Below, in pieces: positions 46,072 through 56,609 of a DNA stretch of 64,000 bases (its first letter is position 1; the number at the start of each line of letters is the position of its first letter). The position numbers were made by a program, and so were the translations under genes. The notes under the pieces are model-generated. The model had not been told where the DNA came from. It saw nothing but the letters and a program-made list of their open reading frames with translations, and ran no database searches. Source of the stretch: Kitasatospora phosalacinea (lineage in GTDB: Bacteria; Actinomycetota; Actinomycetes; Streptomycetales; Streptomycetaceae); NCBI RefSeq assembly GCF_000716545.1, contig NZ_JNWZ01000007.1, positions 1-64,000 of the forward strand, in the 5' to 3' direction.

Positions 46072-46632
46072 TCAGTAGCCGGTGGCGCCGTCGATGCGCT
46101 CGCGCAGCAGGTCCGCGTGCCCGTTGTGGCGGGCGTACTCGGCGAGCAGGTGCACCAGGATCCGGCGCAGCGAGACCGGCTGCCCGGTGGCCTTGTGGAC
46201 GCCGGTGGCGTCCAGCGAAGGAGCCTCGGCGACGATCCGGCGGGAGGTCTCGACCTGGGCGCGCCAGGTGGCGAAGGCCAGGTCGAAGTCCCCGTCGAGG
46301 CGCTCGAAGTCCTGGTTCGGGTCGTCGTCCGAGTAGTACAGCACCGGCTGGGACTCGTCCCCGGCGAACTGGATCTGCAGCCACCACTGCTCGACCCCCG
46401 CCAGGTGCCGGACCAGGCCGTGCAGGGACAGCCCGGACGGCGGCACCGGCAGCTCGGACAGGCGCCCGGCCGGGACGCCCGCGCACTTCAGCGCGAAGGT
46501 CTCGCGCTGGAAGTCGAGGTAGGAGAGCAGGATCTCCCGCTCGTCGCCGACCAGCGGCGGGTCGGTCCGGCCGGCGGCGTCGGGCCAGGCGGGGGAGAAG
46601 TTCTGCGGGGAGGTGGTGGGTTCGTCGCTCAT
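46072..46632 (-). CDS. DinB-family (DUF664) protein
   Basis: A 186-residue four-helix-bundle protein of the DinB/DUF664 type. Metal-ligand histidines are likely the ones in LHGLVRHLAGVEQWW and in LVHLLAEYARHNGHADLLRE, the family's hallmark C-terminal helix. Some relatives are mycothiol-dependent transferases; others have no known reaction. The ATG at 46632 is the family-typical start. It is 67 bases downstream of the MDR oxidoreductase gene, possibly co-transcribed, and ends at a strong hairpin. Confidence 0.83.
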   Translation of the reverse strand: MSDEPTTSPQNFSPAWPDAAGRTDPPLVGDEREILLSYLDFQRETFALKCAGVPAGRLSELPVPPSGLSLHGLVRHLAGVEQWWLQIQFAGDESQPVLYYSDDDPNQDFERLDGDFDLAFATWRAQVETSRRIVAEAPSLDATGVHKATGQPVSLRRILVHLLAEYARHNGHADLLRERIDGATGY

Positions 46633-46699
46633 CGCGCCAGCCTGCCAGCCGGGACCGACGACGGGCGTGCCGCGCGGACCGGACCCGCGTGTCCGGGGC

Positions 46700-47785
46700 T
46701 CAGAGGGTGACGACCAGCTTCTTCGCGCGGACGCCGCCCTTCAACTCCCGCAGGGCGTCGGGGACGGCGGCGAGCCCGTGGCCGACGACGGCGGCGTCCG
46801 GCGCGGCCCGGTAGGCGCCGGTGGCGAGCGCGGTCGGCAGGAAGTCGGTGTAGACGGCCGGCCCGACCTCGTTGTCCTTCAGGGTGCCGCCCCAGATGCT
46901 GCTGACCCGCACCCCGTGCCGCCGCGCCAGCCACCCCGGGAGCCGGGTGAGCACGGCGGGCTGGGCCGAGGCGATCCGCCCGCCGCCCGGGGCCCGGGCC
47001 GCGACCGGGACGGTCCGGCGCAACGAACCGGCGCCGATCGCCAGGGTGCCCGCGAGCGGGCCGTCGCCGATCAGCTCCAGCAGTTCCGCGACGGCGGTGG
47101 GGCTGTTGCGGTCGACGGCGTGGGCCGCGCCCAGGGAGCGGACGTGGTCGAAGTTGTGCGGCGAGGCGGTGGCCACCACCCGGTAGCCCGCGTTGCGGGC
47201 GAGCTGGATCGCGTTGCTCCCGACACTGGTCGAGCCGCCCCAGACGAGCACCGTCTCCCCCCGGTCGGCGGGGCCGGGGCCGGGGCCCGGGTCTGGGCCG
47301 GGGCCGCGGTCGGCGCCGGGCAGCGCGAGGCCGAGGTGGTCGTGCTGGAACAGGCCGGTCGCGGCGGTGGACAGAGCCAGCGGGAGCACGGCGGCCCGGG
47401 CGAAGGGCAGTGCGTCGGGGACGGGGGAGACCATGTGCCGCATGAGCACGACGTAGTGCTGGAAGGCGCCCTCGGCCGGACGGTTGCGGGACCGGTCCAC
47501 CCCGAACGCGTGCCCGAGGACGCGGTCCCCCCGGCGCAGCCCGGTCACGGCCGGGCCCGTCTCGACCACCTCGCCCGCGACGTCCGAGCCCACCACGGCG
47601 GGGAAGGACAGCCAGGGCAGGGCGAGCCGGTACAGGAAGCCCGGTATGCCGTCGATCGGGTTCACGGCGACCGCCCGCACCCGGACGACGACCTCGCCCG
47701 CCGCCGGGGGCGTGTAGGGCGCGGGCCCCACTTCGAAGGGTGCGCCCGGCTTCGGGAGCCACAGCGCGGTGTTCCGGGGTGTCAT
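46700..47785 (-). CDS. Zinc-independent MDR-family oxidoreductase
   Basis: A 361-residue medium-chain dehydrogenase/reductase. The catalytic half contains VAVNPIDGIPGF and VGSDVAGEVVETGPAV, and the NAD(P)-binding half has VLVWGGSTSVGSNAIQLARNAG. The zinc-ligand cysteines are lacking, as in quinone or enoyl reductases. Between them sits an odd Gly/Pro/Asp run (PGPDPGPGPGP, about 185) absent from usual relatives. The ATG at 47785 has AGAGG six bases upstream. It is divergent from a TetR gene with an overlapping operator. Confidence 0.84.
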   Translation of the reverse strand: MTPRNTALWLPKPGAPFEVGPAPYTPPAAGEVVVRVRAVAVNPIDGIPGFLYRLALPWLSFPAVVGSDVAGEVVETGPAVTGLRRGDRVLGHAFGVDRSRNRPAEGAFQHYVVLMRHMVSPVPDALPFARAAVLPLALSTAATGLFQHDHLGLALPGADRGPGPDPGPGPGPADRGETVLVWGGSTSVGSNAIQLARNAGYRVVATASPHNFDHVRSLGAAHAVDRNSPTAVAELLELIGDGPLAGTLAIGAGSLRRTVPVAARAPGGGRIASAQPAVLTRLPGWLARRHGVRVSSIWGGTLKDNEVGPAVYTDFLPTALATGAYRAAPDAAVVGHGLAAVPDALRELKGGVRAKKLVVTL

Positions 47786-47858
47786 CTCGGGCCTCTTCTC
47801 CTCGGCACGCCGGCGGGTCGGCACGTCGGCGGTCGGCGCGCCGGTGTCCGGCACCCAG

Positions 47859-47907
47859 AGACTAGGCAGTGACTAGAAAGTAGTCAATGACTACTTCCGG
47901 ATAGGAT
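47859..47907. promoter_or_regulatory. Divergent promoters with TetR-type palindromes
   Basis: The minus-strand promoter is TTGACT (47887-47882), 17 bases, TAGTCT (47864-47859). Over its -35 lies the perfect palindrome GTAGTC-AAT-GACTAC (47880-47894), and GACTA-GAAAG-TAGTC (47871-47885) overlaps that. On the plus strand TAGGAT (47902-47907) is a -10 six bases before the TetR ATG. One repressor could close both promoters. Confidence 0.7.
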
Positions 47908-47913
47908 GGGGCC

Positions 47914-48525
47914 ATGTCCCACCGGCCCTTCCACCACGGCAACCTCCGTGCCGTGCTGCTCGAACAGGCGGAGGCGGTGCTCCGCGAACGCGGCACCGAC
48001 GCGCTGTCCCTGCGGGAACTGGCCCGCGAGGCGGGCGTCAGCCACGGGGCCCCGCGCAGCCACTTCCCCGACCGGGGCGCCCTGCTCGACGCGCTCGCGG
48101 AACGCGGCTTCCTCCGGCTCGACGAGGAGATCCGCCGGGCCGCCGCCCGGGTGCGCGACGGCCGCGCGGAGGGCGGCCACGCGGAACTCCTGCGCGCGGC
48201 GGCCTCGGCCTACGTGGGCTTCGCCGTCCGGGAACCCGCGCTGCTCGACCTGATGTTCGCGACGAAGGCCGACGAACCCCCGGAGGCGGTGCGCGACGCC
48301 GCGGGGCGCCTGTTCGCCACCATGGGCGGCCTCATGGACGCGGGCGTCGCGGCGGGCGCGTACCCGGCGTCCGACGTCGCCCGGCTCACCCTGCTGCTGT
48401 CCGCGACCGTCCAGGGCATCTCGGCCCTCGTCACCTCCCGGCGGATCACGGCCGCCCGGGGCGAGGCCCTCGTCGACGACGCGGTCACCCTCCTGCTCTC
48501 CGGCGCCGCGGCGGCCGGCCGGTAG
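47914..48525 (+). CDS. TetR-family repressor
   Basis: A 203-residue repressor. The helix-turn-helix is VLRERGTDALSLRELAREAGVSHGAPRSHFPDR, and the C-terminal domain resembles TetR_C_13/WHG-type ligand domains (AYVGFAVREPALLDLMFATK). It begins leaderless at 47914. It is divergent from the MDR oxidoreductase, and the palindromes between suggest control of both by a small-molecule ligand. The gene ends inside a bidirectional terminator. Confidence 0.88.
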   Translation: MSHRPFHHGNLRAVLLEQAEAVLRERGTDALSLRELAREAGVSHGAPRSHFPDRGALLDALAERGFLRLDEEIRRAAARVRDGRAEGGHAELLRAAASAYVGFAVREPALLDLMFATKADEPPEAVRDAAGRLFATMGGLMDAGVAAGAYPASDVARLTLLLSATVQGISALVTSRRITAARGEALVDDAVTLLLSGAAAAGR

Positions 48526-48541
48526 CCGGCCGCCGCGGCGC
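48503..48541. terminator. Bidirectional terminator spanning the tetR stop
   Basis: A perfect 17-base stem (48503-48519 with 48525-48541; left arm GCGCCGCGGCGGCCGGC) and five-base loop. It contains the tetR stop codon and abuts the stop of the convergent small gene at 48542. Confidence 0.85.
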
Positions 48542-48796
48542 TCACCGGCGCTCCGGGCCGCGCTCCGCGTCGGAGTCCCGGTCGTCCGGCCCGGGCGCGC
48601 CGGTGCGCCGGGCGGCGTCGGCGGTGGCGTCGTAGCCCTCCTGCGGACCCCGGACGTCCGGGTCGGGCTCGCGGACGGGCCGGACGTCGGCGGCCCGGTC
48701 GCCGTAACGGCGGTCGCCCTCGGCGTCCGGCCGGGCCTCGTCCCGGTCCCGGTGCCCGGCCCGGTCCTCGGGTGCGGAGTCGCGGCGTGCGGTCAT
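48542..48796 (-). CDS. Small disordered hypothetical protein
   Basis: An 84-residue protein made almost wholly of Arg, Asp, Glu, Gly and Pro (for example HRDRDEARPDAEGDRRYGD), hydrophilic, without cysteines or hydrophobic core, so probably disordered. It is accepted because GAGGAGG lies five bases before the ATG at 48796 and the frame ends precisely at a terminator. Similar charged short proteins are widespread in streptomycetes and unstudied. No function proposed. Confidence 0.6.
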   Translation of the reverse strand: MTARRDSAPEDRAGHRDRDEARPDAEGDRRYGDRAADVRPVREPDPDVRGPQEGYDATADAARRTGAPGPDDRDSDAERGPERR

Positions 48797-49062
48797 CGGT
48801 GCCTCCTCGGGGTGCGCGGCCTCGGCCCTGCGGCTACCCGGCCGCCCGGCGCACAATCCGCCGCGCCCGCCGGTCGATCGGCCAGGTCGGCGGCGGGTCG
48901 AACAACCGGCCCGACGGCGGCCCGCGACGGTCGGTCGTCCGCCGAGGTGAACCGCCGTGGATCCCGGAGCGGTGCCCGCCTCCGCCTCCGCCCGCCCGCC
49001 GCCCGCCCGCCGGTCGCCCGGCGGGCCGTCCCCCGCCGCGCCCCACCTGATCGGCGCGGTAC

Positions 49063-49094
49063 TTGACCCTGCCCCGCGGGTCAGGGATTAGCGT
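49063..49094 (+). promoter_or_regulatory. MerR-type promoter with 20-base spacer
   Basis: TTGACC (49063-49068) and TAGCGT (49089-49094) are separated by 20 bases, longer than normal. The spacer holds the inverted repeat TGACCC-N8-GGGTCA (49064-49083). This is the layout of promoters activated by MerR proteins, which untwist an over-long spacer. The 266 bases between this site and the small gene upstream hold no gene that I can see. Confidence 0.7.
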
Positions 49095-49164
49095 TCCGGC
49101 ACTTCCCGCCCGGCGCCGCCGTCGAGCCGCGCCCGGCGTTCCCCCGAGGACCTGAGGAGCCGTC

Positions 49165-50214
49165 ATGAGTGTGCCCGCAACCGTCCGTGAGATCCGCCTC
49201 GCCCGCCGCCCGCAGGGCCGTCCGGTCGCCGCCGACCTGCTGGTGGCCGAGACGCCCGCGCCGGAGCCGGAGCCGGGCCGAGTCCTGCTGCGCAACCGGT
49301 GGTTCCTGGTCTTCCCGGGCCTGGCCACCCTGCTCGGCGACACCCCGGAGGGCTCGCCCTACCCGTCGATCGAGCCCGGCGACACCCTGTTCGGGCCCGC
49401 CGTCGCGGAGGTGGTCGAGGCCCCGGAGGGCAGCGGGCTGCACCCCGGGGACCTGGTCGCCCACGGCCAGGGCTGGCGGGAGTACGCGGCCGCCGATCCG
49501 GCGGCGCTGACCCCGCTGGACGGCGCGCTGCCCGATCCGGCGGCCCACCTGGCGCCCGGCGCGGTCGGCTACGGCGCGCTGACCCGCACCGCGCCGGTGC
49601 GCCCCGGGGACACCGTCCTGATCACCGGCGCGGCCGGAGCCGTCGGCGCGCTGGCCGGTCAGACCGCCAGACTGCTCGGCGCGGGCACCGTCCTGGGCAC
49701 CACCGGCTCCCCGGCCAAGGCCGAGCGGCTGCGCCGACTCGGCTACGACACCGTGCTGGTGGACGAGCGGACCGGCGACGGGCGGGCGGACGGCCCCGGC
49801 CGCGCCGAACGCTTCGCCCGGCAGCTCGCCGAGGCCGCCCCGGAGGGCATCGACGTCCTGCTCGACACCGTCGGCGGGCACCAGGCCGAGGCCGCCCTCG
49901 CCGCCGCCCGCCCCGGCGCCCGGGCCGCCCTGGTCGGCCTGCTCTCCGGACAGTTCGGCGACACCCCGGCCGCCGACGGCTCGCTGCGCCTGGACGCCTT
50001 CCAGCTCATCGTCAAGGGCGTTCAGGTGGCCGGCTACGCGAACGCCGGGCACGCCGCCGTGGTGTCCGAGTGGCTGCCCCGCCTCGGCGGCTGGCTGCGT
50101 TCCGGCGAGATCACCTTCCCGCACGTCAAGGTGGCCGGCCTGGACCGCGCCCCGCAGGCGTTCCAGGACATGACCGAGGGCCGGTACTTCGGCACCGTCG
50201 TGGTGGAGCTGTGA
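49165..50214 (+). CDS. NADP-dependent MDR oxidoreductase (CurA/prostaglandin reductase-like)
   Basis: A 349-residue zinc-less medium-chain reductase. It opens VREIRLARRPQGRPVAADLL, as CurA-like double-bond reductases do, and has the NADP-binding VLITGAAGAVGALAGQTARLL and GIDVLLDTVGG. Such enzymes reduce activated C=C bonds of enones using NADPH, a detoxifying step. GAGGAG stands just before the ATG at 49165. A MerR regulator follows 78 bases downstream in the same direction, and a MerR-type promoter precedes, so the two probably form an operon controlled by the second gene. Confidence 0.87.
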   Translation: MSVPATVREIRLARRPQGRPVAADLLVAETPAPEPEPGRVLLRNRWFLVFPGLATLLGDTPEGSPYPSIEPGDTLFGPAVAEVVEAPEGSGLHPGDLVAHGQGWREYAAADPAALTPLDGALPDPAAHLAPGAVGYGALTRTAPVRPGDTVLITGAAGAVGALAGQTARLLGAGTVLGTTGSPAKAERLRRLGYDTVLVDERTGDGRADGPGRAERFARQLAEAAPEGIDVLLDTVGGHQAEAALAAARPGARAALVGLLSGQFGDTPAADGSLRLDAFQLIVKGVQVAGYANAGHAAVVSEWLPRLGGWLRSGEITFPHVKVAGLDRAPQAFQDMTEGRYFGTVVVEL

Positions 50215-50291
50215 CCGGGTGCCGGAATGCCCGCGCCGGGCCGGTGGTTGGACGGACCACCGGTCACCGGCCATCGGGGAGGCGCACGGAC

Positions 50292-50645
50292 ATGCGGATC
50301 GGGGACGCGGCGGCCGCCGCCGGAGCCACGCCCAGGGCGCTGCGCCTGTACGAGCAGCGCGGCCTGCTGCCGCCGCCCGCCCGCAGCACCAGCGGGCAGC
50401 GGGTCTACGACGGGACGGACGTGGCCCGGGTCCGGGTGATCCGCCGGCTCCTCGCCCTCGGCCTCACCATCGAGGACCTGCGCGGCCACGCCCGGTCCTT
50501 CGACCTGCTGGCCGCCGACCCGGACCGCCGCTGCGAGAACGCCTCCGGCGGCCCGGTCGTCCGGCGCCGCCTGGCCGCGCTGGACGCCGAGATCGCCCGG
50601 CTCACCACCCTGCGCGCCGCGCTGGCCCGCTCGCTGGAGGACTGA
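50292..50645 (+). CDS. MerR-family regulator
   Basis: A 117-residue MerR protein: winged helix (MRIGDAAAAAGATPRALRLY, EQRGLLPPPARSTSGQRVY, the wing DVARVRVIRRLLALGLTIED) and a coiled-coil helix at the end (RRLAALDAEIARLTTLRAAL). The single cysteine is in DRRCENASGG; metal-binding clusters are absent, so it may sense electrophiles or redox state, like AdhR/NmlR types. GGGAGG nine bases before the ATG supports the start. It probably activates the oxidoreductase operon from the over-long promoter upstream. Confidence 0.85.
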   Translation: MRIGDAAAAAGATPRALRLYEQRGLLPPPARSTSGQRVYDGTDVARVRVIRRLLALGLTIEDLRGHARSFDLLAADPDRRCENASGGPVVRRRLAALDAEIARLTTLRAALARSLED

Positions 50646-50654
50646 GCCCCGCCG

Positions 50655-51500
50655 TCAGCCCGCGTGGTGCCGGGCCATCAGCTCGGCCTCGCGGCGCAGC
50701 GCCCCGTCCCCGGTGCGGTCGGCCGCGGCGAGCAACTCGCCGGGGAAGGCGCCCTGCAGGTCGGGGTGGTGCGCCAGCAGCCCGTAGGTGGCCCAGAGCA
50801 GGTGCTCGCGGGTCAGCGGGTCGGGGCGGTGCGGGGCGTACCAGACGTTCTCGAAGCGGGGGCGCAGCGCCGGGTCGGTGAGCAGGGTGAGCAGCCGGCC
50901 GAGGTGGCGCACCGGCAGGTCGGGGTCGAACGGGGCGGAGGCGTGCACGGCGGCCACGTACAGCGCCGGGTGCTCCTCGGTGAGCGTCTCGGCGAGGACG
51001 GCGCGGGCGCCGGTGGTGCCGGTGGCGGCGAGGGCGCGCAGCAGGGCGAGCCGGACGGACGGCTCGGTCTCGGTGCGCCACAGGCCGAGCAGGGTGGCCG
51101 GGTCGGGGGCGAGCGGGAGCGCGGCGCGGCGGACCGCCGGGTCCGGGTCGGCGAGCAGCGGCAGGGCGCCGGAGCGGTCCCGCTCGGTCAGGTCGGCGGC
51201 GGTGTTCAGCAGGCGCGCCAGCAGGACGGTCAGCGGGACGCGGGTGGCGCCCATCTCCGGGTCGGTGGCCAGCGCGAGCAGGAACGGCAGCGCGGCGCGG
51301 GCGGCGGACGGCGCGGGCCGGCCGGGCCGGGGGACGAGGCAGTGCAGCAGCGCGCAGTCCTCGGCGGGGGCGCCGGGACCGGCCAGGGCCAGCCGGCGCA
51401 GCACCCTGGGCACCATCGTCGCGGGGCTCGACCAGTGCGCGGTCTCCAGGCCCTCCCACGGCGCGGCGTCCAGTTCCGTCAGCGGCATTTCGGTGGTCAT
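50655..51500 (-). CDS. HEAT-repeat-like protein
   Basis: A 281-residue helical-repeat protein. Repeated units such as LPLLADPDPAVRRAALPLA and LALLRALAATGTTGARAVL have the spacing of HEAT/PBS-lyase repeats. No enzyme motif is present; it probably serves as a scaffold or binding protein. The ATG at 51500 follows GGGGGAG with three bases between. It is convergent with merR and unlinked to the uvrA-like gene beyond it. Partner unknown. Confidence 0.72.
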   Translation of the reverse strand: MTTEMPLTELDAAPWEGLETAHWSSPATMVPRVLRRLALAGPGAPAEDCALLHCLVPRPGRPAPSAARAALPFLLALATDPEMGATRVPLTVLLARLLNTAADLTERDRSGALPLLADPDPAVRRAALPLAPDPATLLGLWRTETEPSVRLALLRALAATGTTGARAVLAETLTEEHPALYVAAVHASAPFDPDLPVRHLGRLLTLLTDPALRPRFENVWYAPHRPDPLTREHLLWATYGLLAHHPDLQGAFPGELLAAADRTGDGALRREAELMARHHAG

Positions 51501-51670
51501 GTTCTCCCCCGTACTCCGTGGTGCCCAGTGAAGTCGTGCCCCGTGAAGATCGGCTGTCATTCTCGGCCGGGACGGTCGCGCTGTCGTGTGGATTTTCGAC
51601 CGCTGGCGAAAACTTTGCCGAGGTGATGCGGAGGAGTGATGGAGCGTCACGGAAGGGATCGGGGCCGTTG

Positions 51671-51719
51671 CCGACCGTCGCCGCGCGGCTGCTCGGGCGC
51701 AGGTCGCGGCGACGGTCGG
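51671..51719 (-). terminator. Large terminator hairpin after uvrA-like gene
   Basis: CCGACCGTCGCCGCG (51671-51685) and CGCGGCGACGGTCGG (51705-51719) pair perfectly over 15 bases with a 19-base loop, about 60 bases past the uvrA-like stop. Confidence 0.75.
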
Positions 51720-51771
51720 TGACGCGTCATCGGTGGCGCGTCACCGGTGACGGGTCATCGGTGGCGGGCAC
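51717..51771. repeat. 27/28-bp imperfect direct repeat
   Basis: Two near-identical units beginning CGGTGACGCGTCATCGGTGG (51717-51744 and 51745-51771), rich in GGTGACG/CGTCACC inverted motifs, lie between the uvrA-like stop codon and its terminator. Confidence 0.65.
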
Positions 51772-51781
51772 CGGCGGGGTG

Positions 51782-54196
<2,415 letters not shown>

Positions 54197-54332
54197 CGTC
54201 CTCGTCCCTCCGTCCGGCGGCGCCCGTGGCGGCGCCACCGTCCCGATCCAACCATCCGGAACCGTCACCGGTCGGTTCTCGTCCCCATCAAGCGCGGGTA
54301 AAGTGACCGGCCGAACCACCCGGGAGGCACCC

Positions 54333-56609
54333 ATGCGGACACAGCGGCGGACACGGGACCGGGAACGGTCGACGGCGCGGACGGCCCCGGGCACCCCGGT
54401 GGCCGCCGCCGCGCTCGCCGCCGCCCTGCTGCTGCTCGGCGGTGCGGCCCCGGCCACCGCGGCCGACCCCACCGCCGCGCCGGGCGCCGCCGCCACTGCG
54501 CCCGCGTCCCCCGCCGCCGCGCCGACCGCCGCCGGACAACCGCCCGCCGGGGCGACGCAGTCCGAGCGGCTGGCCGCCGAGCTGCGCAGGAACCCGGTCT
54601 ACATCTCCGCCGACCTGCCGCGTCAGGTGCCCCGCTCGCTCGCCCCCGAGTTCGCGGCCGTCGCCGGGCGCACCGGCGTGCCCACCTACGTCCTGGTGCT
54701 GCCCGACGCGGACCGGACGCTGCTCGCCCAGGTGCACGACCGCCTCGGCGTCGACGGACTGTACGTGCTGGTCGAGAAGTACGGCGGCATCACCGTCTCC
54801 GCGTTCGGCACCGACCTCCCCGCCGAGGCCGCCGCCCGGATCGTCAACCACGAGGTCCCCTACGACGCCGGGCCGCTCGCCCGCCTCACCGCCTTCGCCG
54901 ACAAGGTCGTCCAGGACCGGAGCCGGGTCGAGGCCGAGGCCGACGAGACCTCCCGGAACCACGACGACTACCCCTCCCGGACGTACATCTCCTCCACCGA
55001 CCGGGAGAACCAGAACCTGCTGCTCGGCCTGGCCGCGGTGCTCGTCCCCGGCCTGCTGCTCGCCCTCGGCCTGCGGTTCGCCCGCCGCCGCGACACCCCC
55101 GCCCCCGCCCGCCCCGGCCGCGTCCCCCTCGCCAAGAGCGCCGCGAAACCGCAGTTCGAGAAGGGTGCGGGCCGGCAGGGCGTCGGCCGGAAGGCGAAGG
55201 GCGCCGCCGGGCCGCGCCCGAGGCCCGCGTCCCCCTCCGCCGGGTCGTGGCGCCCCGGCGTGCTGGCGGTGACCCTGGCGGCCGCACTCGCCTCCCTGCT
55301 CGGCGTGGTGCTCGCCGCGCCCGCGGTCTTCCCGCAGACCATCGACGACCCCGACCTCACCGTCACCAGGGCCGACCTGGACGCCCGCGCCACCGAGGCC
55401 GCCGCCGCGCTCACCGCCGGCGGCGTCTACCAGGACCCCTCCGCCCCCGACCCGCTCACCGCCGAGCAGTTGGCGGCCGTCCGGCAGCGGATCGCCGACC
55501 TCGCCGCCAAGACCCCCGTCCACCTGCTGTTCACCCCCTCCGGCACCGACGACGAGAGCGCCGGCAACGGTCAGCTCCTGCTCGCCCAAGTCCGCCGGCT
55601 CACCGGCCGGGACGGCGTGTACGTGCAGGTCGACCCGGTCAACGGCTACCTCAGGCTCGCCGAGTACGCCCCCGCCGGCACGGACGTCGAGAGCCGGTTC
55701 CGGCGCGCCGACCTCGACTACCCCGACCGCAGCACCGCCTCCGACGGGTTGAGGATCCCGGAGCGGCTGAACACCGCCCTGGACGAGATCGCCGCCGCCC
55801 GGCCCACCGGCGAGCGGGGCGACGACGCCGACGACTACCCGCTGCCCGAACTGCGCAGCAACAAGCTGCCGCCGCTGTTCAGCGACGACTTCGCGCCCGG
55901 CGTCCTGCTCGGTGCCATGCTGCTCGGCATCCTGCTGCTGCTCGCCTGGGGCGCCGTCGCCGCCGCCCGGGCCGTCGTCCGCTCCCGGCGCCACCGGGCC
56001 GTCAACCCGGTCCCGGCGCAGCGCGCCGCCGGCCCCCACCGCACCGCCGCCCGGCCCACCGCCCGCCAACTGCGCGTCTGGGCCGGCGAGGACACCCGCG
56101 CCCTCGCCGCCCGCCTCGCCGCCGTCGACCAGGACGCCCCCGGCCGGGCCCGCGCCTGGGACTGCCTGGACGCCGCCGAACTCCTGCTCGGCGGGGACGG
56201 CGGACGCGCCGCCGACCCGTCCGACCTGGCCGCCGCCACCGCCCTCGCCCGGGCCGGCTTCGACGCCCTCCGGGGCCGCCCCGACCGGCAGTTGTGCCGC
56301 ACCAACCCGCTGCACGGCGCCGCCGCCGGAGGCAAGGTCCCGTCCTGGTTCGACTCCGTCGACCTCAGCCCCCGGACCGCCCGCCTCTGCGCCGAATGCC
56401 ACCACGACTTCCAGAACGGCGGTGCCGTCCGCACCGCCGCCGACCGCACTGCCCGCCGCGCCGAGGCCGAGAAGCGACTGCTCCACCTCCCCGACGCCGA
56501 CGGCGGCGCCCCCGTCCCCTGGGACCGGTCCGGCCAGGTCCTGCCGGCCGCACTCGAAGGTCTCGACGCACTCATCCTCAGGGCCAGGGAGTCCGCCAGT
56601 GTCCAGTGA
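54333..56609 (+). CDS. Secreted/membrane protein with duplicated outer domain and C/H/C/C motif
   Basis: A 758-residue protein of no known family. In order: signal peptide (to about 45), outer domain 1 (80-190: NPVYISADLPRQVP, TYVLVLPDADRTLL), helix 1 (about 228-247), a basic linker, helix 2 (about 305-330), outer domain 2 (335-500: LTAGGVYQDPSAPD, VHLLFTPSGTDDE), helix 3 (about 524-545), and a cytosolic helical region with LCRTNPLHG (C655, H661) and LCAECHHDF (C686, C689), a likely metal site. The two outer domains look duplicated. GGGAGG six bases before the ATG fixes the start. The next gene overlaps its end by 11 bases and repeats the same plan. Confidence 0.8.
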   Translation: MRTQRRTRDRERSTARTAPGTPVAAAALAAALLLLGGAAPATAADPTAAPGAAATAPASPAAAPTAAGQPPAGATQSERLAAELRRNPVYISADLPRQVPRSLAPEFAAVAGRTGVPTYVLVLPDADRTLLAQVHDRLGVDGLYVLVEKYGGITVSAFGTDLPAEAAARIVNHEVPYDAGPLARLTAFADKVVQDRSRVEAEADETSRNHDDYPSRTYISSTDRENQNLLLGLAAVLVPGLLLALGLRFARRRDTPAPARPGRVPLAKSAAKPQFEKGAGRQGVGRKAKGAAGPRPRPASPSAGSWRPGVLAVTLAAALASLLGVVLAAPAVFPQTIDDPDLTVTRADLDARATEAAAALTAGGVYQDPSAPDPLTAEQLAAVRQRIADLAAKTPVHLLFTPSGTDDESAGNGQLLLAQVRRLTGRDGVYVQVDPVNGYLRLAEYAPAGTDVESRFRRADLDYPDRSTASDGLRIPERLNTALDEIAAARPTGERGDDADDYPLPELRSNKLPPLFSDDFAPGVLLGAMLLGILLLLAWGAVAAARAVVRSRRHRAVNPVPAQRAAGPHRTAARPTARQLRVWAGEDTRALAARLAAVDQDAPGRARAWDCLDAAELLLGGDGGRAADPSDLAAATALARAGFDALRGRPDRQLCRTNPLHGAAAGGKVPSWFDSVDLSPRTARLCAECHHDFQNGGAVRTAADRTARRAEAEKRLLHLPDADGGAPVPWDRSGQVLPAALEGLDALILRARESASVQ

